Source: Pseudoxanthomonas jiangsuensis
Lineage (GTDB): Bacteria > Pseudomonadota > Gammaproteobacteria > Xanthomonadales > Xanthomonadaceae
Direction of reading: 5' to 3'
Length of the DNA: 64,000 nt
Assembly: GCF_010093185.1 (NCBI RefSeq)
Contig: NZ_PDWL01000003.1
Location: 161,688 to 225,687, forward strand
Positions within the stretch are counted from its first letter, which is position 1; each line of letters begins with the position of its first letter. Made by a program: the position numbers and the translations under genes. The notes under the pieces are model-generated. The model was not told the DNA's origin. It did not search any database and saw only the letters and a program-made list of their open reading frames with translations. This document shows, one piece after another, positions 8,720 through 17,949 of the stretch.

Positions 8720-9580
8720 CTAACCGCCTTCGCGCTGCAACCACTCCAGCCGGGTCGAGGCGCCGGCCTCGCCCAGGGTCTTTTGCAGGAACGGCAACGC
8801 CGGCGCGATCGCCTCGTCCAGCTTCCAGGGCGGATTGAGGATGGCCATGCCGCTGCCGTTGAGGCGCAGGGACGAGTCGTCCGGCCGGACCAGCAGCTCG
8901 GCCAGCAGGGACGAACGCACCGGCAGGCCTTCGAGCTTGCGGAAGAACGGTTGCAGGCTGCGCCTCTGCTTGACCGGATACCAGATCGCGCAGGTCGCCT
9001 GCGGCCAGCGCTCCAGCGCCTCGCGCACCGCCTGCGCCACTACCGGATACTCCGCCTCCTGCGCCTCGTACGGCGGATCGATGAGGACCAGGCCGCGCGC
9101 ATAGCGCACCCCGTCCACCTTCGGCGGCAGCAGGGCCCGCACCGCCGCGTAGCCGTCGCGCGCATGCACCGCCACCCGCGCATCGTGGGCGAAGAGCGCC
9201 TTCAGCGCCGCCGCCTCCTCCGGCTGCAGCTCGCAGGCGGCCAGCCGGTCCTGCGGGCGCATCGCCTGCGCGGTCAGCAGGGGCGAACCGGGGTAGGCCA
9301 GCAGGGCCCCGACCGGGTTGGCGGCCGCCACCGCCCGCAGGTAGCGCGCCACCACGTCCGGCACGTTCGCCAGCCCGGCCAGCGGCAGGATTCCGCTGGT
9401 GGCCTCGCCGGTGCGCCCGGCCGCCTCACCCTGCAGCAGGTAGCGGCCGCGGCCGGCATGGGTGTCCAGGACGAAGAACGGGCTGTCCTTGCGTTGCAGC
9501 GCGTCGATCACCGCCAGCAGGACGATGTGCTTGAGCACGTCGGCATGGTTGCCGGCGTGGAAGGCGTGGCGGTAGTTCAT
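8720..9580 (-). CDS. rlmJ: 23S rRNA (adenine2030-N6)-methyltransferase RlmJ
   Basis: 286 residues, the usual RlmJ length. It methylates A2030 of 23S rRNA with SAM. The characteristic N-terminus NYRHAFHAGNHADVLKH is present, followed by SAM motif I (LDTHAGRGRY) and the catalytic IDPPYE box (the D/NPPY motif of N6-adenine methyltransferases) near residue 163. The gene is divergent from creB with only 46 bases between the two starts, so their promoters must overlap. Confidence 0.96.
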   Translation of the reverse strand: MNYRHAFHAGNHADVLKHIVLLAVIDALQRKDSPFFVLDTHAGRGRYLLQGEAAGRTGEATSGILPLAGLANVPDVVARYLRAVAAANPVGALLAYPGSPLLTAQAMRPQDRLAACELQPEEAAALKALFAHDARVAVHARDGYAAVRALLPPKVDGVRYARGLVLIDPPYEAQEAEYPVVAQAVREALERWPQATCAIWYPVKQRRSLQPFFRKLEGLPVRSSLLAELLVRPDDSSLRLNGSGMAILNPPWKLDEAIAPALPFLQKTLGEAGASTRLEWLQREGG

Positions 9581-9614
9581 GGCGGCAGCATAGCCGCCGC
9601 CGCGGGGGCCCGAC

Positions 9615-9620
9615 TATGCT
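9615..9620 (+). promoter_or_regulatory. Probable -10 box placing the creB transcript start at its GTG
   Basis: TATGCT ends 6 bases before the GTG at 9627. If used, transcription would begin at or next to the start codon, giving a leaderless creB mRNA; there is also no Shine-Dalgarno sequence. Confidence 0.35.
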
Positions 9621-9626
9621 TGCGCG

Positions 9627-10343
9627 GTGACCGCCACGCCGCCACCACTGATCCTGGTCGTCGAAGACGAGCCGGCCATCGCCGACACCCTGCTGTACGC
9701 GCTGCGCAGCGACGGCCTGGCGGCCGAGCATTGCCTGCTCGGCGCCGAGGCGCTGGCGCGGGTGCGCGCCGGCGGGGTGGACGTGCTGGTGCTGGACGTG
9801 GGCCTGCCCGACCTCAACGGCTTCGAGGTGTGCCGGCGGCTGCGCGCCTTCAGCCCGCTGCCGGTGATCTTCCTGACCGCGCGCAACGAGGAGATCGACC
9901 GCGTGCTCGGCCTGGAGCTGGGCGCGGACGACTACGTGGCCAAACCGTTCTCGCCGCGGGAGATGGTGGCCCGGGTGCGGGCGCGGCTGCGGCGGGCGCA
10001 GCCCGCGGCCGCGCCGGCGCCGGTGGACGCCGCGGACGGGCAGGACTGGCGGGTGCGCGGCGAATTCGCGGTGGACCATGAAGGCCACCGGATCCGCTAC
10101 CGCGGCCGCCTGCTCGAGCTGACCCGCTACGAGTACGCGGTGCTGGAAGCCCTTTTGCAGCGTCCCGGTGCGATCCTCAGCCGCGCCCAGCTGATGGACC
10201 GCGGTTGGGACAGCGCAGCCGACAGCGGCGACCGCACCGTCGACACCCACGTCAAGACGCTGCGGGCCAAGCTGCGCGCGGCCGGCGCCGAACCGGACCC
10301 GATCCGCACCCACCGCGGCCTCGGCTACGCGATCGAGGCCTGA
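9627..10343 (+). CDS. creB: Two-component response regulator CreB
   Basis: 238 residues, OmpR-type. The receiver domain has the acidic pair (EDE at 13-15), phospho-acceptor D57 in LVLDVGLPD and the conserved K in YVAKPFSP. A winged-helix DNA-binding domain follows (LTRYEYAVLEALLQ ... DTHVKTLRAKLR ... HRGLGYAIEA). CreB is phosphorylated by CreC and activates the Cre regulon by binding the cre tag. The start is GTG with no visible Shine-Dalgarno sequence. The creC ATG follows immediately. The assignment to CreB rather than another OmpR regulator rests on the creC-creD neighbours. Confidence 0.93.
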   Translation: MTATPPPLILVVEDEPAIADTLLYALRSDGLAAEHCLLGAEALARVRAGGVDVLVLDVGLPDLNGFEVCRRLRAFSPLPVIFLTARNEEIDRVLGLELGADDYVAKPFSPREMVARVRARLRRAQPAAAPAPVDAADGQDWRVRGEFAVDHEGHRIRYRGRLLELTRYEYAVLEALLQRPGAILSRAQLMDRGWDSAADSGDRTVDTHVKTLRAKLRAAGAEPDPIRTHRGLGYAIEA

Positions 10344-11777
10344 ATGCGCCTGGGCCTGCGCCTGTTCCTGGGCTTCTTCCTGATCGTCGGCCTGGCCGCG
10401 TTCTTCGTGATGCGGGTGTTCGTCGACGAGGTCAAGCCGGGCGTGCGCCAGGCGATGGAATCGACCCTGGTCGACACCGCCAACGCGCTGGCGGTGCTGG
10501 CCGCGCCGGACCTGGCGGCGGGCCGGATCGGCGACGGCCGCTTCGCCGCGGCCCTGGCCTCGCTGCGCCAGCGCGATCCCGGCGCGACGATCTGGCGCTT
10601 CCCCCAGCGCAGCATCGAGTTCCGGGTGACCGTCACCGATGCCCGCGGGATCGTGGTGTTCGATTCGGAGGGCCGCGACCTGGGCCGCGACAACTCGCGC
10701 TGGAACGACGTCTACCGCACCCTGCGCGGCGAGTACGGCGCGCGCTCCAGCCCGGAGACGCCGGGCGACGGCACCCGCACGGTGATGCACGTGGCCGCGC
10801 CGGTGTTGGCCCCGGACGATCCGCGGCGGCTGATCGGGGTGCTGACGGTGGCCCGGCCCAACCGCAGCATCGAGCCGTTCATCCAGGCCAGCCAGCGCGA
10901 GATCCTGCGCCAGGGCGCCTGGCTGATCGGCCTGTCGGCGCTGGTCGGCATCGGGATGACGGCGTGGCTGGCGCGCCGGATCGGCCGCCTGAACCGATAT
11001 GCCCAGGCAGTGGCCGCCGGCGATCCGGTGCCGCCGCCGCCGCGCCGGCGCGACGAGCTCGGCGAGCTGGGCCAGGCGCTGGAGGACATGCGCCGCAAGC
11101 TGGAGGGCAAGGCCTACGTGGAGCAGTACGTGCAGTCGCTGACCCACGAGATGAAGAGCCCGCTGGCGGCGATCCGCGGCGCCGCCGAGCTGTTGCAGGA
11201 GCCCTTGCCGGAGGCCGATCGCCAGCGTTTCGCCGGCAGCATCCGCGAGCAGCAGCAAAGGCTGACCGAGACCATCGACAAGCTGCTGGCGCTGGCCGAG
11301 GTGGAGCAGCACGGCTGGCTGCAGAGGCGCGAGCCGGTGGACCTGGCGGCGCTGCTGGGCGAGGCCGCGGCGGCGGTGGAACCGCGGCTGGCAGGTACGG
11401 GCTTGAGCCTACGGGTCGAGGGGACGCAGGCGCCCTTGCAGGTACAGGGCGACGCGTTCCTGTTGCGCCAGGCGCTGGCGAACCTGCTGGACAACGCGAT
11501 CGGGTTCTCGCCGGCGGGCGGGGAGATCGTGCTGGCGCTGGAGCGCGACGAGGCCGGCGCGAGGGTGCTGGTGCGCGACGCCGGGCCGGGTGTGCCGGAG
11601 TACGCGGCGGAGCGGGTGTTCGAGCGCTTCTATTCTTTGCCGCGGCCGGCGGCGCCGCGCAGTTCGGGCCTGGGCCTGCCGTTCGTGCGCGAGGTGGCGC
11701 GGCTGCACGGCGGCGAGGCCTGGCTGGGCAACCGCGCCGGCGGCGGCGCCGAAGCCGGCATCTCGCTGCCCCTGTAG
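10344..11777 (+). CDS. creC: Sensor histidine kinase CreC
   Basis: 477 residues. An N-terminal membrane segment (about 5-25), a periplasmic domain of about 160 residues, a second membrane segment near 195-210 and a HAMP linker precede the kinase. The phosphorylated histidine is H268 in SLTHEMKSPLAAIRG. ATP-binding boxes follow: N box (ANLLDNAIGFS), G1 (DAGPGVPEYA) and G2 (SSGLGLPFV). CreC responds to envelope or metabolic signals and phosphorylates CreB. It abuts creB with no gap, which indicates translational coupling. Confidence 0.95.
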   Translation: MRLGLRLFLGFFLIVGLAAFFVMRVFVDEVKPGVRQAMESTLVDTANALAVLAAPDLAAGRIGDGRFAAALASLRQRDPGATIWRFPQRSIEFRVTVTDARGIVVFDSEGRDLGRDNSRWNDVYRTLRGEYGARSSPETPGDGTRTVMHVAAPVLAPDDPRRLIGVLTVARPNRSIEPFIQASQREILRQGAWLIGLSALVGIGMTAWLARRIGRLNRYAQAVAAGDPVPPPPRRRDELGELGQALEDMRRKLEGKAYVEQYVQSLTHEMKSPLAAIRGAAELLQEPLPEADRQRFAGSIREQQQRLTETIDKLLALAEVEQHGWLQRREPVDLAALLGEAAAAVEPRLAGTGLSLRVEGTQAPLQVQGDAFLLRQALANLLDNAIGFSPAGGEIVLALERDEAGARVLVRDAGPGVPEYAAERVFERFYSLPRPAAPRSSGLGLPFVREVARLHGGEAWLGNRAGGGAEAGISLPL

Positions 11778-11784
11778 GGGCCAC

Positions 11785-11800
11785 TTCACCCCCGCTTCAA
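11785..11800 (+). promoter_or_regulatory. cre-tag-like CreB-binding site upstream of creD
   Basis: TTCAC-N6-TTCAA, matching the published E. coli cre tag TTCAC-N6-TTCAC at 9 of 10 fixed positions with exact spacing. It lies 68 bases before the creD ATG, in the only gap of the cre operon. Confidence 0.65.
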
Positions 11801-11867
11801 ATTCGATCCGCACCCGCCCCACGCGGCGGTCGCAGCATGCGCTCCGGTTCCCAACCGGATCGAGACC

Positions 11868-13241
11868 ATGAAATCCCTGCGATTGCTGTTGCGCTTCCTC
11901 ACCGTCGGCGGCCTGGTGCTGTTGCTGCTGATTCCCCTGCTGATGATCCGCGGCCTGATCCACGACCGCGAGCAGTACCGCGCCCAGGCCGTGGAGCGGG
12001 TGGCGCAGAGCATGGCCGGACCGCAGCAGCTGGTCGGCCCTTTGCGGGTGGTGCCCTGGAAGGGCAGTCGCCGGGTCAATGTGGCCGGCGAGGACGGCCG
12101 GATCGAAGCGCGCCAGGAACTGGTGGAGGGTTACCTGCTGCAGGCGCCCTCGCGGCTGGACGCGGGCGGCGCGATCGTGCCGGACGTGCGCCGGATCGGG
12201 CTGTACGACGTGCGCGTGTTCCAGTGGCAGGGGCAGGTGGACGCGCAGTTCGGGCCGATGGAACTGCCGCGCGTGGACGGACGCGAGTACGGCGAGCCGT
12301 ACCTGGTGCTGGGCCTGGGTGACGTGCGCGGGCTGGTCGGCACGCCCTCGCTGCAGGCCGACGGCAGGGCCCTGGAGCTGCAGCCGGGGGCGATGGCGCT
12401 GGAAGGCAAGATGCACGGGGTCCACGCGCGGCTGCCTTCGGGCGACGGCGCGGAGGCGCCGGCACGGGCGCTGGAGGCGAGCCGCATCGCCCTGAAGATG
12501 ACACTGGCCGGGACCCAGTCGCTGGACATCGTGCCGGTGGCCGACAGCAACCACATCGCGCTGCAGTCCAGCTGGCCGCATCCGCTGTTCGGCGGGCGCT
12601 TCCTGCCGAACGAGCGCAGCATCGACGCCGGCGGCTTCCGCGCGGCCTGGAACATCTCCTCGCTGGCCAGCGCAGCGCAGACCCAGCTGCAGGCCGGCGA
12701 CCTCCGCCTGGCGCGGCCGGCCGGCGGCGGCTCCGGATACGACGGCGACGTGGCCGGGATCGACAGCGTGCAGCTGAGCCTGGTCGATCCGGTGGACGTG
12801 TATACCCAGGCCGACCGCGCCAGCAAGTACGGGATCCTGTTCGTGGTCCTGACCTTCGTCGGCTTCGCCCTGTTCGAACTGGTCAAGCGGCTGCGCATCC
12901 ATCCCCTGCAGTACCTCCTGGTGGGCCTGGCGCTGGCGATCTTCTTCCTGCTGCTGCTGGGCCTGTCCGAGCACGTGGCGTTCTGGCGCGCGTACGCGGT
13001 CTCGGCCGCGGCCTGCATCGGGCTGCAGTTCGTGTACCTGTCGGGGGTGCTCAAGAGCTGGTGGCGGGCCGGTGCGTTCGCGGTCGCCCTGACCGCTTTG
13101 TACGGCGCGCTCTACAGCCTGCTGGTGTCGGAGGACAACGCGCTGCTGATGGGCTCCCTGCTGCTGTTCGGAGTGCTGGCCGGGATCATGTGGGTCACCC
13201 GCCGGATCGACTGGTACGAGCGGGCGGCGCAGCTGGGCTGA
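11868..13241 (+). CDS. creD: Inner-membrane protein CreD
   Basis: 457 residues. One N-terminal membrane segment (about 7-27), a large periplasmic domain of roughly 290 residues, then about four to five closely packed membrane segments in the last 140 residues, which is the CreD layout. The sequence DPVDVYTQADRASKYGILF before the membrane block and FELVKRLRIHPLQYLLVGLAL within it are typical of the family. CreD is an envelope protein whose synthesis depends on CreBC; in relatives (Stenotrophomonas, Aeromonas) the system is linked to beta-lactam and envelope stress responses. Putative regulation by the cre-tag-like site at 11785. Confidence 0.95.
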   Translation: MKSLRLLLRFLTVGGLVLLLLIPLLMIRGLIHDREQYRAQAVERVAQSMAGPQQLVGPLRVVPWKGSRRVNVAGEDGRIEARQELVEGYLLQAPSRLDAGGAIVPDVRRIGLYDVRVFQWQGQVDAQFGPMELPRVDGREYGEPYLVLGLGDVRGLVGTPSLQADGRALELQPGAMALEGKMHGVHARLPSGDGAEAPARALEASRIALKMTLAGTQSLDIVPVADSNHIALQSSWPHPLFGGRFLPNERSIDAGGFRAAWNISSLASAAQTQLQAGDLRLARPAGGGSGYDGDVAGIDSVQLSLVDPVDVYTQADRASKYGILFVVLTFVGFALFELVKRLRIHPLQYLLVGLALAIFFLLLLGLSEHVAFWRAYAVSAAACIGLQFVYLSGVLKSWWRAGAFAVALTALYGALYSLLVSEDNALLMGSLLLFGVLAGIMWVTRRIDWYERAAQLG

Positions 13242-13267
13242 GCGGGCGCAGGCGAGGTTCGGCGCCA

Positions 13268-13318
13268 GGGAGGGCGCCGCACTTCCCGATCCTCGCGCCC
13301 TCCCGGGGGGTGCGGCGC
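13268..13318. terminator. Two overlapping inverted repeats between convergent creD and receiver-Hpt genes
   Basis: Stem 1: 13268-13277 with 13295-13304 (10 bp, perfect). Stem 2: 13274-13282 with 13310-13318 (9 bp, perfect). They share bases, so only one can form at a time. No U-tract follows. They sit between convergent genes, so transcription end structures are the simplest reading. Confidence 0.4.
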
Positions 13319-13380
13319 GGGATCGACGTGCTGCGGGCCGCCGCGTTCGGGAGGCGGCCGCGTCGTGTACGCACGCGGAG

Positions 13381-14079
13381 CTAGCGGATCAGGTCGCGCG
13401 CAGCGTGGTCGAAGCGTTCCAGCGCGGCCGGCGAATCGGGAGTGCGCCGCAGCGACTCCACCGCCGCCGCCAGGCGCCGGGCGCCGACCAGGCCGCAGCT
13501 GGCCTGCAGGCGATGCAGGCGGGCGCGCAGCGAGGCGTCGTCGCCGCGGCGGGCGCTGTCCACGACCTCGGCGCGGGCGCCCGGCAGCTCGTCCAGGAAC
13601 AGCCGGCGCAGGGCCTGGACGTTGGCCGGATCGTGGTTCAGCGCGGCCGCGGCGGCGGCGTTGTCCCAGTCGGGCAGGCCGCCGGATTCGGCCAGGGCGG
13701 CGCGTACCGCCGCGGCCAGTTCGGCGCTGGCCAGCGGCTTGACCAGGACCTCGCGGAAGCCGGCGCGCAATGCGCCGGCGCGCGAGCCGGGGTCGGCATC
13801 GGCGGTATGGGCAAGCGCCGGCGGCGGCTGCGGCCAGCGTTCGTGCAGGCGTTGCAGCAGCTCGGTGCCGGCGCCGTCGGGCAGGCTCAGGTCGATCAGC
13901 CACAGGTCGTGGCGGACGGCTTGGCCGCGGGCCAGGGCGCAGGCGAGGGTGGCGACCGCATCGACTTCGGCCGGCAAGGCCTCGAGCACGGCGCGGAAGT
14001 AGGCCTGGCTGATCGTGTCGTCCTCGACCAGCAGGATCCGGGGGGCATTGGCGGGCGGTGTAGGAACGCGCGAACCCAT
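13381..14079 (-). CDS. Orphan response regulator with C-terminal Hpt domain
   Basis: 232 residues. The receiver domain at about 13-130 has an acidic pocket (EDD at 19-21), phospho-acceptor D63 in WLIDLSLPDG and the conserved K in VLVKPL. A histidine phosphotransfer domain occupies about 145-232 with H189 in HRLQASCGLVGA, matching the HxLKGxSxxxGA consensus. No DNA-binding or enzymatic output is present, so the protein is a phosphorelay intermediate, as in detached modules of hybrid kinases. The ATG at 14079 has an SD-like GGAG. No partner kinase is adjacent: creC faces away on the other strand. Divergent from rlmD. Confidence 0.85.
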   Translation of the reverse strand: MGSRVPTPPANAPRILLVEDDTISQAYFRAVLEALPAEVDAVATLACALARGQAVRHDLWLIDLSLPDGAGTELLQRLHERWPQPPPALAHTADADPGSRAGALRAGFREVLVKPLASAELAAAVRAALAESGGLPDWDNAAAAAALNHDPANVQALRRLFLDELPGARAEVVDSARRGDDASLRARLHRLQASCGLVGARRLAAAVESLRRTPDSPAALERFDHAARDLIR

Positions 14080-14173
14080 TGGCTGACTCCTTGTCGGCTG
14101 GAACCATCCTAGCGCAGCCGGGCGGCGCGGCGCGCTAGTCGTCATGGCCGGGGCACCCGGCTTCCCGATCCGG

Positions 14174-14179
14174 GATAAT
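14174..14179 (+). promoter_or_regulatory. Probable -10 box for rlmD
   Basis: GATAAT 32 bases before the GTG at 14212; no clear -35 element. Confidence 0.3.
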
Positions 14180-14211
14180 GGCCGGCCTTTTCGCCCCGCA
14201 GCCCCCGCCAC

Positions 14212-15525
14212 GTGGCCCGACTCGACCGTACCCCGTTCCAGATCCAGATCCTCGACCTCAGCCACGACGGCCGCGGCGTGGCCCGCCTGCCTGACGGCAA
14301 GGCGGTGTTCGTCGCCGGCGCCCTGCCGGGCGAGACCGTGCTGGCCGAGCCGACCGCGCGCAGCCGCCGCTTCGACGAAGCGCGCACCCTGGAGGTGCTG
14401 GAGGCCGCGCCAGACCGGGTGGCGCCGCGCTGCCCGCACTTCGGCACCTGCGGCGGCTGCGTGCTCCAGCACCTAGCCGAGGACAAACAGATCCTGGCCA
14501 AGCAGCAGGTCCTGCTGGAGAACCTGGAGCGGATCGGCAAGGTCGCGCCGGACCAGGTGCTGCCGCCGCTGACCGCCGCCAGCTGGGGCTACCGGCGCAA
14601 GGGCCGGTTCTCGGTGCGCCGGGTGAACAAGAAGGACAAGACCCTGGTCGGCTTCCGCGAGCAGGATCCGCGCTTCGTCGCCGAGCTGCGCGAGTGCCAC
14701 ACGGTGATCCCGGAGATCGGGATGAAGATCCAGGCGCTGGCCGAGCTGGTGGACGGGCTGCAGGCGCGCGAGCACATCCCGCAGATCGAGTTCATCGCCG
14801 GCGACGATGCGATCGCGCTGACGGTGCGCCACCTGATGCCGCTGGGCGAAGCCGACCGCGCGGCGCTGGCCGCGTTCGGCCGCGAACAGGGCTTCGCCAT
14901 CTTCCTGCAGCCCAAGGGCATCGACAGCGTGCATCCGCTGGAAGGCGAGGCGCCGGCGTTGTCGTTCCGGCTGCCGCAGTGGGACGTGGAGTTGGCGTTC
15001 GAGCCGCTGGACTTCATCCAGGTCAACGGCCGCCTCAACGCATCGATGATCGCGCGCACGCTGGAGCTGCTGGACCTGCGCCCGGAGCACCGGGTGCTGG
15101 ACCTGTTCTGTGGACTGGGCAACTTCACCCTGCCGCTGGCGCGGCAGGTGCGCGAGGTGGTGGGGGTGGAGGGCGACGCAGGGTTGGTGGCGCGGGCGCG
15201 GGCCAATGCGCAGCGCAACGGGCTGGGCAATGCGCAGTTCTTCGCCGCCGACCTGACCCAGGACCAGCGCGGGACGCCGTGGATGCGCCAGGGCTTCGAC
15301 CGGCTTCTGCTGGATCCGCCGCGCTCGGGCGCCGACGAGGTGCTCAAGCAGCTGCCTTTGCAGGACATCGGCACGATCGTGTACGTGAGCTGCCACCCGG
15401 GTTCGCTGGCGCGCGACGCGGGCTTCCTGGTCCACGAGCGCGGCTACAGCCTGGTGTCGGCCGGGGTGATGGACATGTTCCCGCACACCGCGCACGTGGA
15501 GAGCATCGCGCTGTTCCGGCGCTGA
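14212..15525 (+). CDS. rlmD: 23S rRNA (uracil1939-C5)-methyltransferase RlmD
   Basis: 437 residues. It methylates U1939 of 23S rRNA using SAM. An N-terminal TRAM domain (about 1-60) is followed by the iron-sulfur cysteines CPHFGTCGGC (near 74-83) with a fourth Cys in LRECHTV, a 4Fe-4S arrangement typical of RlmD. The SAM site reads LDLFCGLGNFTLPLA, and the catalytic cysteine box is VYVSCHPGSLARD near residue 393. The start is GTG. The gene converges with the chemoreceptor gene. Confidence 0.96.
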   Translation: MARLDRTPFQIQILDLSHDGRGVARLPDGKAVFVAGALPGETVLAEPTARSRRFDEARTLEVLEAAPDRVAPRCPHFGTCGGCVLQHLAEDKQILAKQQVLLENLERIGKVAPDQVLPPLTAASWGYRRKGRFSVRRVNKKDKTLVGFREQDPRFVAELRECHTVIPEIGMKIQALAELVDGLQAREHIPQIEFIAGDDAIALTVRHLMPLGEADRAALAAFGREQGFAIFLQPKGIDSVHPLEGEAPALSFRLPQWDVELAFEPLDFIQVNGRLNASMIARTLELLDLRPEHRVLDLFCGLGNFTLPLARQVREVVGVEGDAGLVARARANAQRNGLGNAQFFAADLTQDQRGTPWMRQGFDRLLLDPPRSGADEVLKQLPLQDIGTIVYVSCHPGSLARDAGFLVHERGYSLVSAGVMDMFPHTAHVESIALFRR

Positions 15526-15585
15526 GCGGCGGGCCTGCCGCTTCGCGGCGACCCCGTTCGAGGCTGCCGCTTCCTGCCTGCGGCC

Positions 15586-17754
15586 TCAGGCCGCGCGCGC
15601 CACGTCGTCGCCCTCGGCCTGCAGCCGGAAGCGGCCCATCGCCGTGCGCAGGGCCTGGGCGCGTTCGCGCAGGGAGGCGCTGGCGGCGGCCACTTCCTCG
15701 ACCAGCGCGCTGTTCTGCTGGTTCACCGACTCCAGGTCGCCGACCGAGCGGCTCAGCTGCTGCAGGCCCTGCGACTGCTCCTGGGCCGAGTCGGCCGCCT
15801 GCTGGGCCAGGCTGGCGATGGTCTCGTTGGAGCGGGCGATCGATTCCAGCTGCTGGCGCGACTCATCCACCAGACCGCTGCCTTCGCCGACCCGGGTGAT
15901 CGCGTCGCTGATCAGGTCGCGGATCTCCTTGGCCGAGGTCGCGCTGCGGTGGGCCAGGCTGCGGACCTCGGTGGCGACCACCGCGAAGCCGCGGCCGTGC
16001 TCGCCGGCGCGCGCGGCCTCGACCGCCGCGTTCAGGGCCAGGATGTTGGTCTGGAAGGCGATCGCGTCGATCAGGGCGATGATCTCGCCGATCCGGCGGC
16101 TGGCGTCGGTGATCGAGACCATCGAGGCGCTGGCCTGCTCGGCCACGCTCACGCCCTGGCGCGAGCCGTCCAGCGCGCCGTGGGTCAGGCTGCTGGTCTG
16201 GCGGCTGTTCTCGGCCGCGCTGCGGGCGGCGGCCAGCAGCTGCTCGATGCTGGCGGCGCTGTCCTGCAGGGCGTTGGCCTGGCGCTCGGTGCGGCCGGAC
16301 AGGTCGGCGTTGCCGCGGGCGATCTCCTCGATCCCGATGCCGACTTCCTCGGCGTTGAACATGCTCTCGCGGATGGTCTGGGAGACGCTGTCCAGCGAGC
16401 GGTTCAGGGCTTCGGTCAGGGTCTTGAGGGTGCCGGCGTAGTCGTTGTGGATGCGCCGGGTGAGGTCGCCCTCGGCCAGCGCCTGGGTGGTGGCGCCGAT
16501 CTCCTCGAACGCCTCCTCCAGCGAGGCCATCGAGCGGTTGAGCGCGCGCTTGAGCCGGTCCAGGTCGCCCGGCAGCTGGGCTTCGATGCGCTGCGAGAAG
16601 TCGCCGTCGGCGGCGCCGCTGAGGGCGTGCTCCAGCGCGGCCAGCGACTGCTGCAGCAGGCCCATGGCGCGGTCGACCTTGGCCCGGGACTCGCCCTCGA
16701 CCTCGGCGCTCATGCGCGCGGAGAAGTCGCCGCGGGCCATCGCGTCCATCACCGCGTCCAGCGCCTCCATGGTCTTCTGCACGCTGTCGGCGCTGGCGTT
16801 GACGCCGGTCTTGAGCCGGGCCAGGTCGCCGGGCAGGTCGGCGGCCACGCGGTGGCCGAAGTCGCCGCGGCCGACCGCGGCCAGGACGTCGTTGGACTCG
16901 GCGATGGCCGCGTTCAGCGCGGCCAGCAGGGCGTTGAAGGAATGGCACATGGCGCTGATCGCGTCGCGGCCCTCTGCCTCCACGCGCACGCCGAAGTTGC
17001 CGCGGGCGACCTCGGCGATGGCCTGGTCCAGGCGCTCGATCGGATGGCGGATGGCGGCGTCGACCAGCAGCACGGTGACCACCGCCAGCAGCCCCAGCAC
17101 CAGGACGATGCCGATGCCGACCTTGAGCGCGCCGCGCGAGCGCGCGGTGGCGCCGGCGATCGCGGCCTGCGAGGAGCTCTCGCTGTCCTTGGCCAGCTGC
17201 GCCAGCTCGTTGCGCACTTCCTCGAACGCGGCCTGCTTCTCGGCGGCCAGCGCCTGGAAGGTCTCCATGTCGCCGTCGCCGGCGATCATCCCCGACACCG
17301 CGGTGCCGCTGCGCTCGACGTAGCGGTCCCATAGCGCGGCCAGGGTGTCCATGCGCGCGGCGTAGGCCGGGTCGGTGGCCTTGATCGCCAGCAGGCGCTC
17401 GCGGGTGGCGGCGGCCTGCTTGTTGGCGTCCTCGATCAGGAACTCGTCGCGGTCGCCCAGCGCCTGGGTGAACAGGCCCTGGGTCTCGACCAGGCCCTGG
17501 TTGGCCTGCGCCGCCAGGGTCATCACCGGCAGGGTGCGTTCGGCGAAGCCGTCCAGGGTGTCGGTGTTGGCGCGCAGCACCACCGCCGAGTAGACGAAGT
17601 AGCCCAGCAGCCCGGCCAGGGCGATCGCCGGCAGCAGCAGGATCTTGCTGCGGATCGACAGGTGGCGCAGGCGGCGGGCACCGGCGGCGACCAGCGGGGC
17701 GAGGCGGAGGGAGGGGCGGGGAAGCCGCATCGGGCTTCCGCTGGACGACGACAT
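15586..17754 (-). CDS. Methyl-accepting chemotaxis protein with tandem HAMP units
   Basis: 722 residues. Membrane segments near 35-58 and 193-217 bracket a periplasmic four-helix-bundle-like sensor. After the second segment come about five HAMP-like units, recognisable by a repeated G-(D/N)-(F/L)-x-x-R element ([40 protein letters not shown]). The C-terminal signalling domain has the CheA/CheW-contact hairpin ([20 protein letters not shown], followed by [13 protein letters not shown]). Poly-HAMP arrays transmit and invert conformational signals. No CheR-tethering pentapeptide is seen. The ATG at 17754 has GGAG six bases upstream. Divergent from the porin and binding-protein genes, suggesting sensing of a ligand taken in by them. 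Confidence 0.93.
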   Translation of the reverse strand: MSSSSGSPMRLPRPSLRLAPLVAAGARRLRHLSIRSKILLLPAIALAGLLGYFVYSAVVLRANTDTLDGFAERTLPVMTLAAQANQGLVETQGLFTQALGDRDEFLIEDANKQAAATRERLLAIKATDPAYAARMDTLAALWDRYVERSGTAVSGMIAGDGDMETFQALAAEKQAAFEEVRNELAQLAKDSESSSQAAIAGATARSRGALKVGIGIVLVLGLLAVVTVLLVDAAIRHPIERLDQAIAEVARGNFGVRVEAEGRDAISAMCHSFNALLAALNAAIAESNDVLAAVGRGDFGHRVAADLPGDLARLKTGVNASADSVQKTMEALDAVMDAMARGDFSARMSAEVEGESRAKVDRAMGLLQQSLAALEHALSGAADGDFSQRIEAQLPGDLDRLKRALNRSMASLEEAFEEIGATTQALAEGDLTRRIHNDYAGTLKTLTEALNRSLDSVSQTIRESMFNAEEVGIGIEEIARGNADLSGRTERQANALQDSAASIEQLLAAARSAAENSRQTSSLTHGALDGSRQGVSVAEQASASMVSITDASRRIGEIIALIDAIAFQTNILALNAAVEAARAGEHGRGFAVVATEVRSLAHRSATSAKEIRDLISDAITRVGEGSGLVDESRQQLESIARSNETIASLAQQAADSAQEQSQGLQQLSRSVGDLESVNQQNSALVEEVAAASASLRERAQALRTAMGRFRLQAEGDDVARAA

Positions 17755-17949
17755 GGGCGACTCCGGGGCATGCACACGGGCGGCGGGAAGGCCGTCCGGT
17801 TCGTAGCGGCTATCGGCCCGCAGGGCGGCTGGCTTGAGGCCCGGGTTCAGGATTCCGTTAGGAAACGGTTAAAGCCGGCGGCCCGGGGCGCCGATACCGC
17901 GATGTGCCCCGAGCGGGCCCGACCCCTTTCCAGTCCAGGACGCAACGAA

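Noticed and set aside
8244..8838. Overlapping open frames with repeated peptide strings in the repeat gap
   Set aside because: Similar strings ([14 protein letters not shown]) arise on both strands in both repeat copies because the DNA is repeated; composition is not protein-like.
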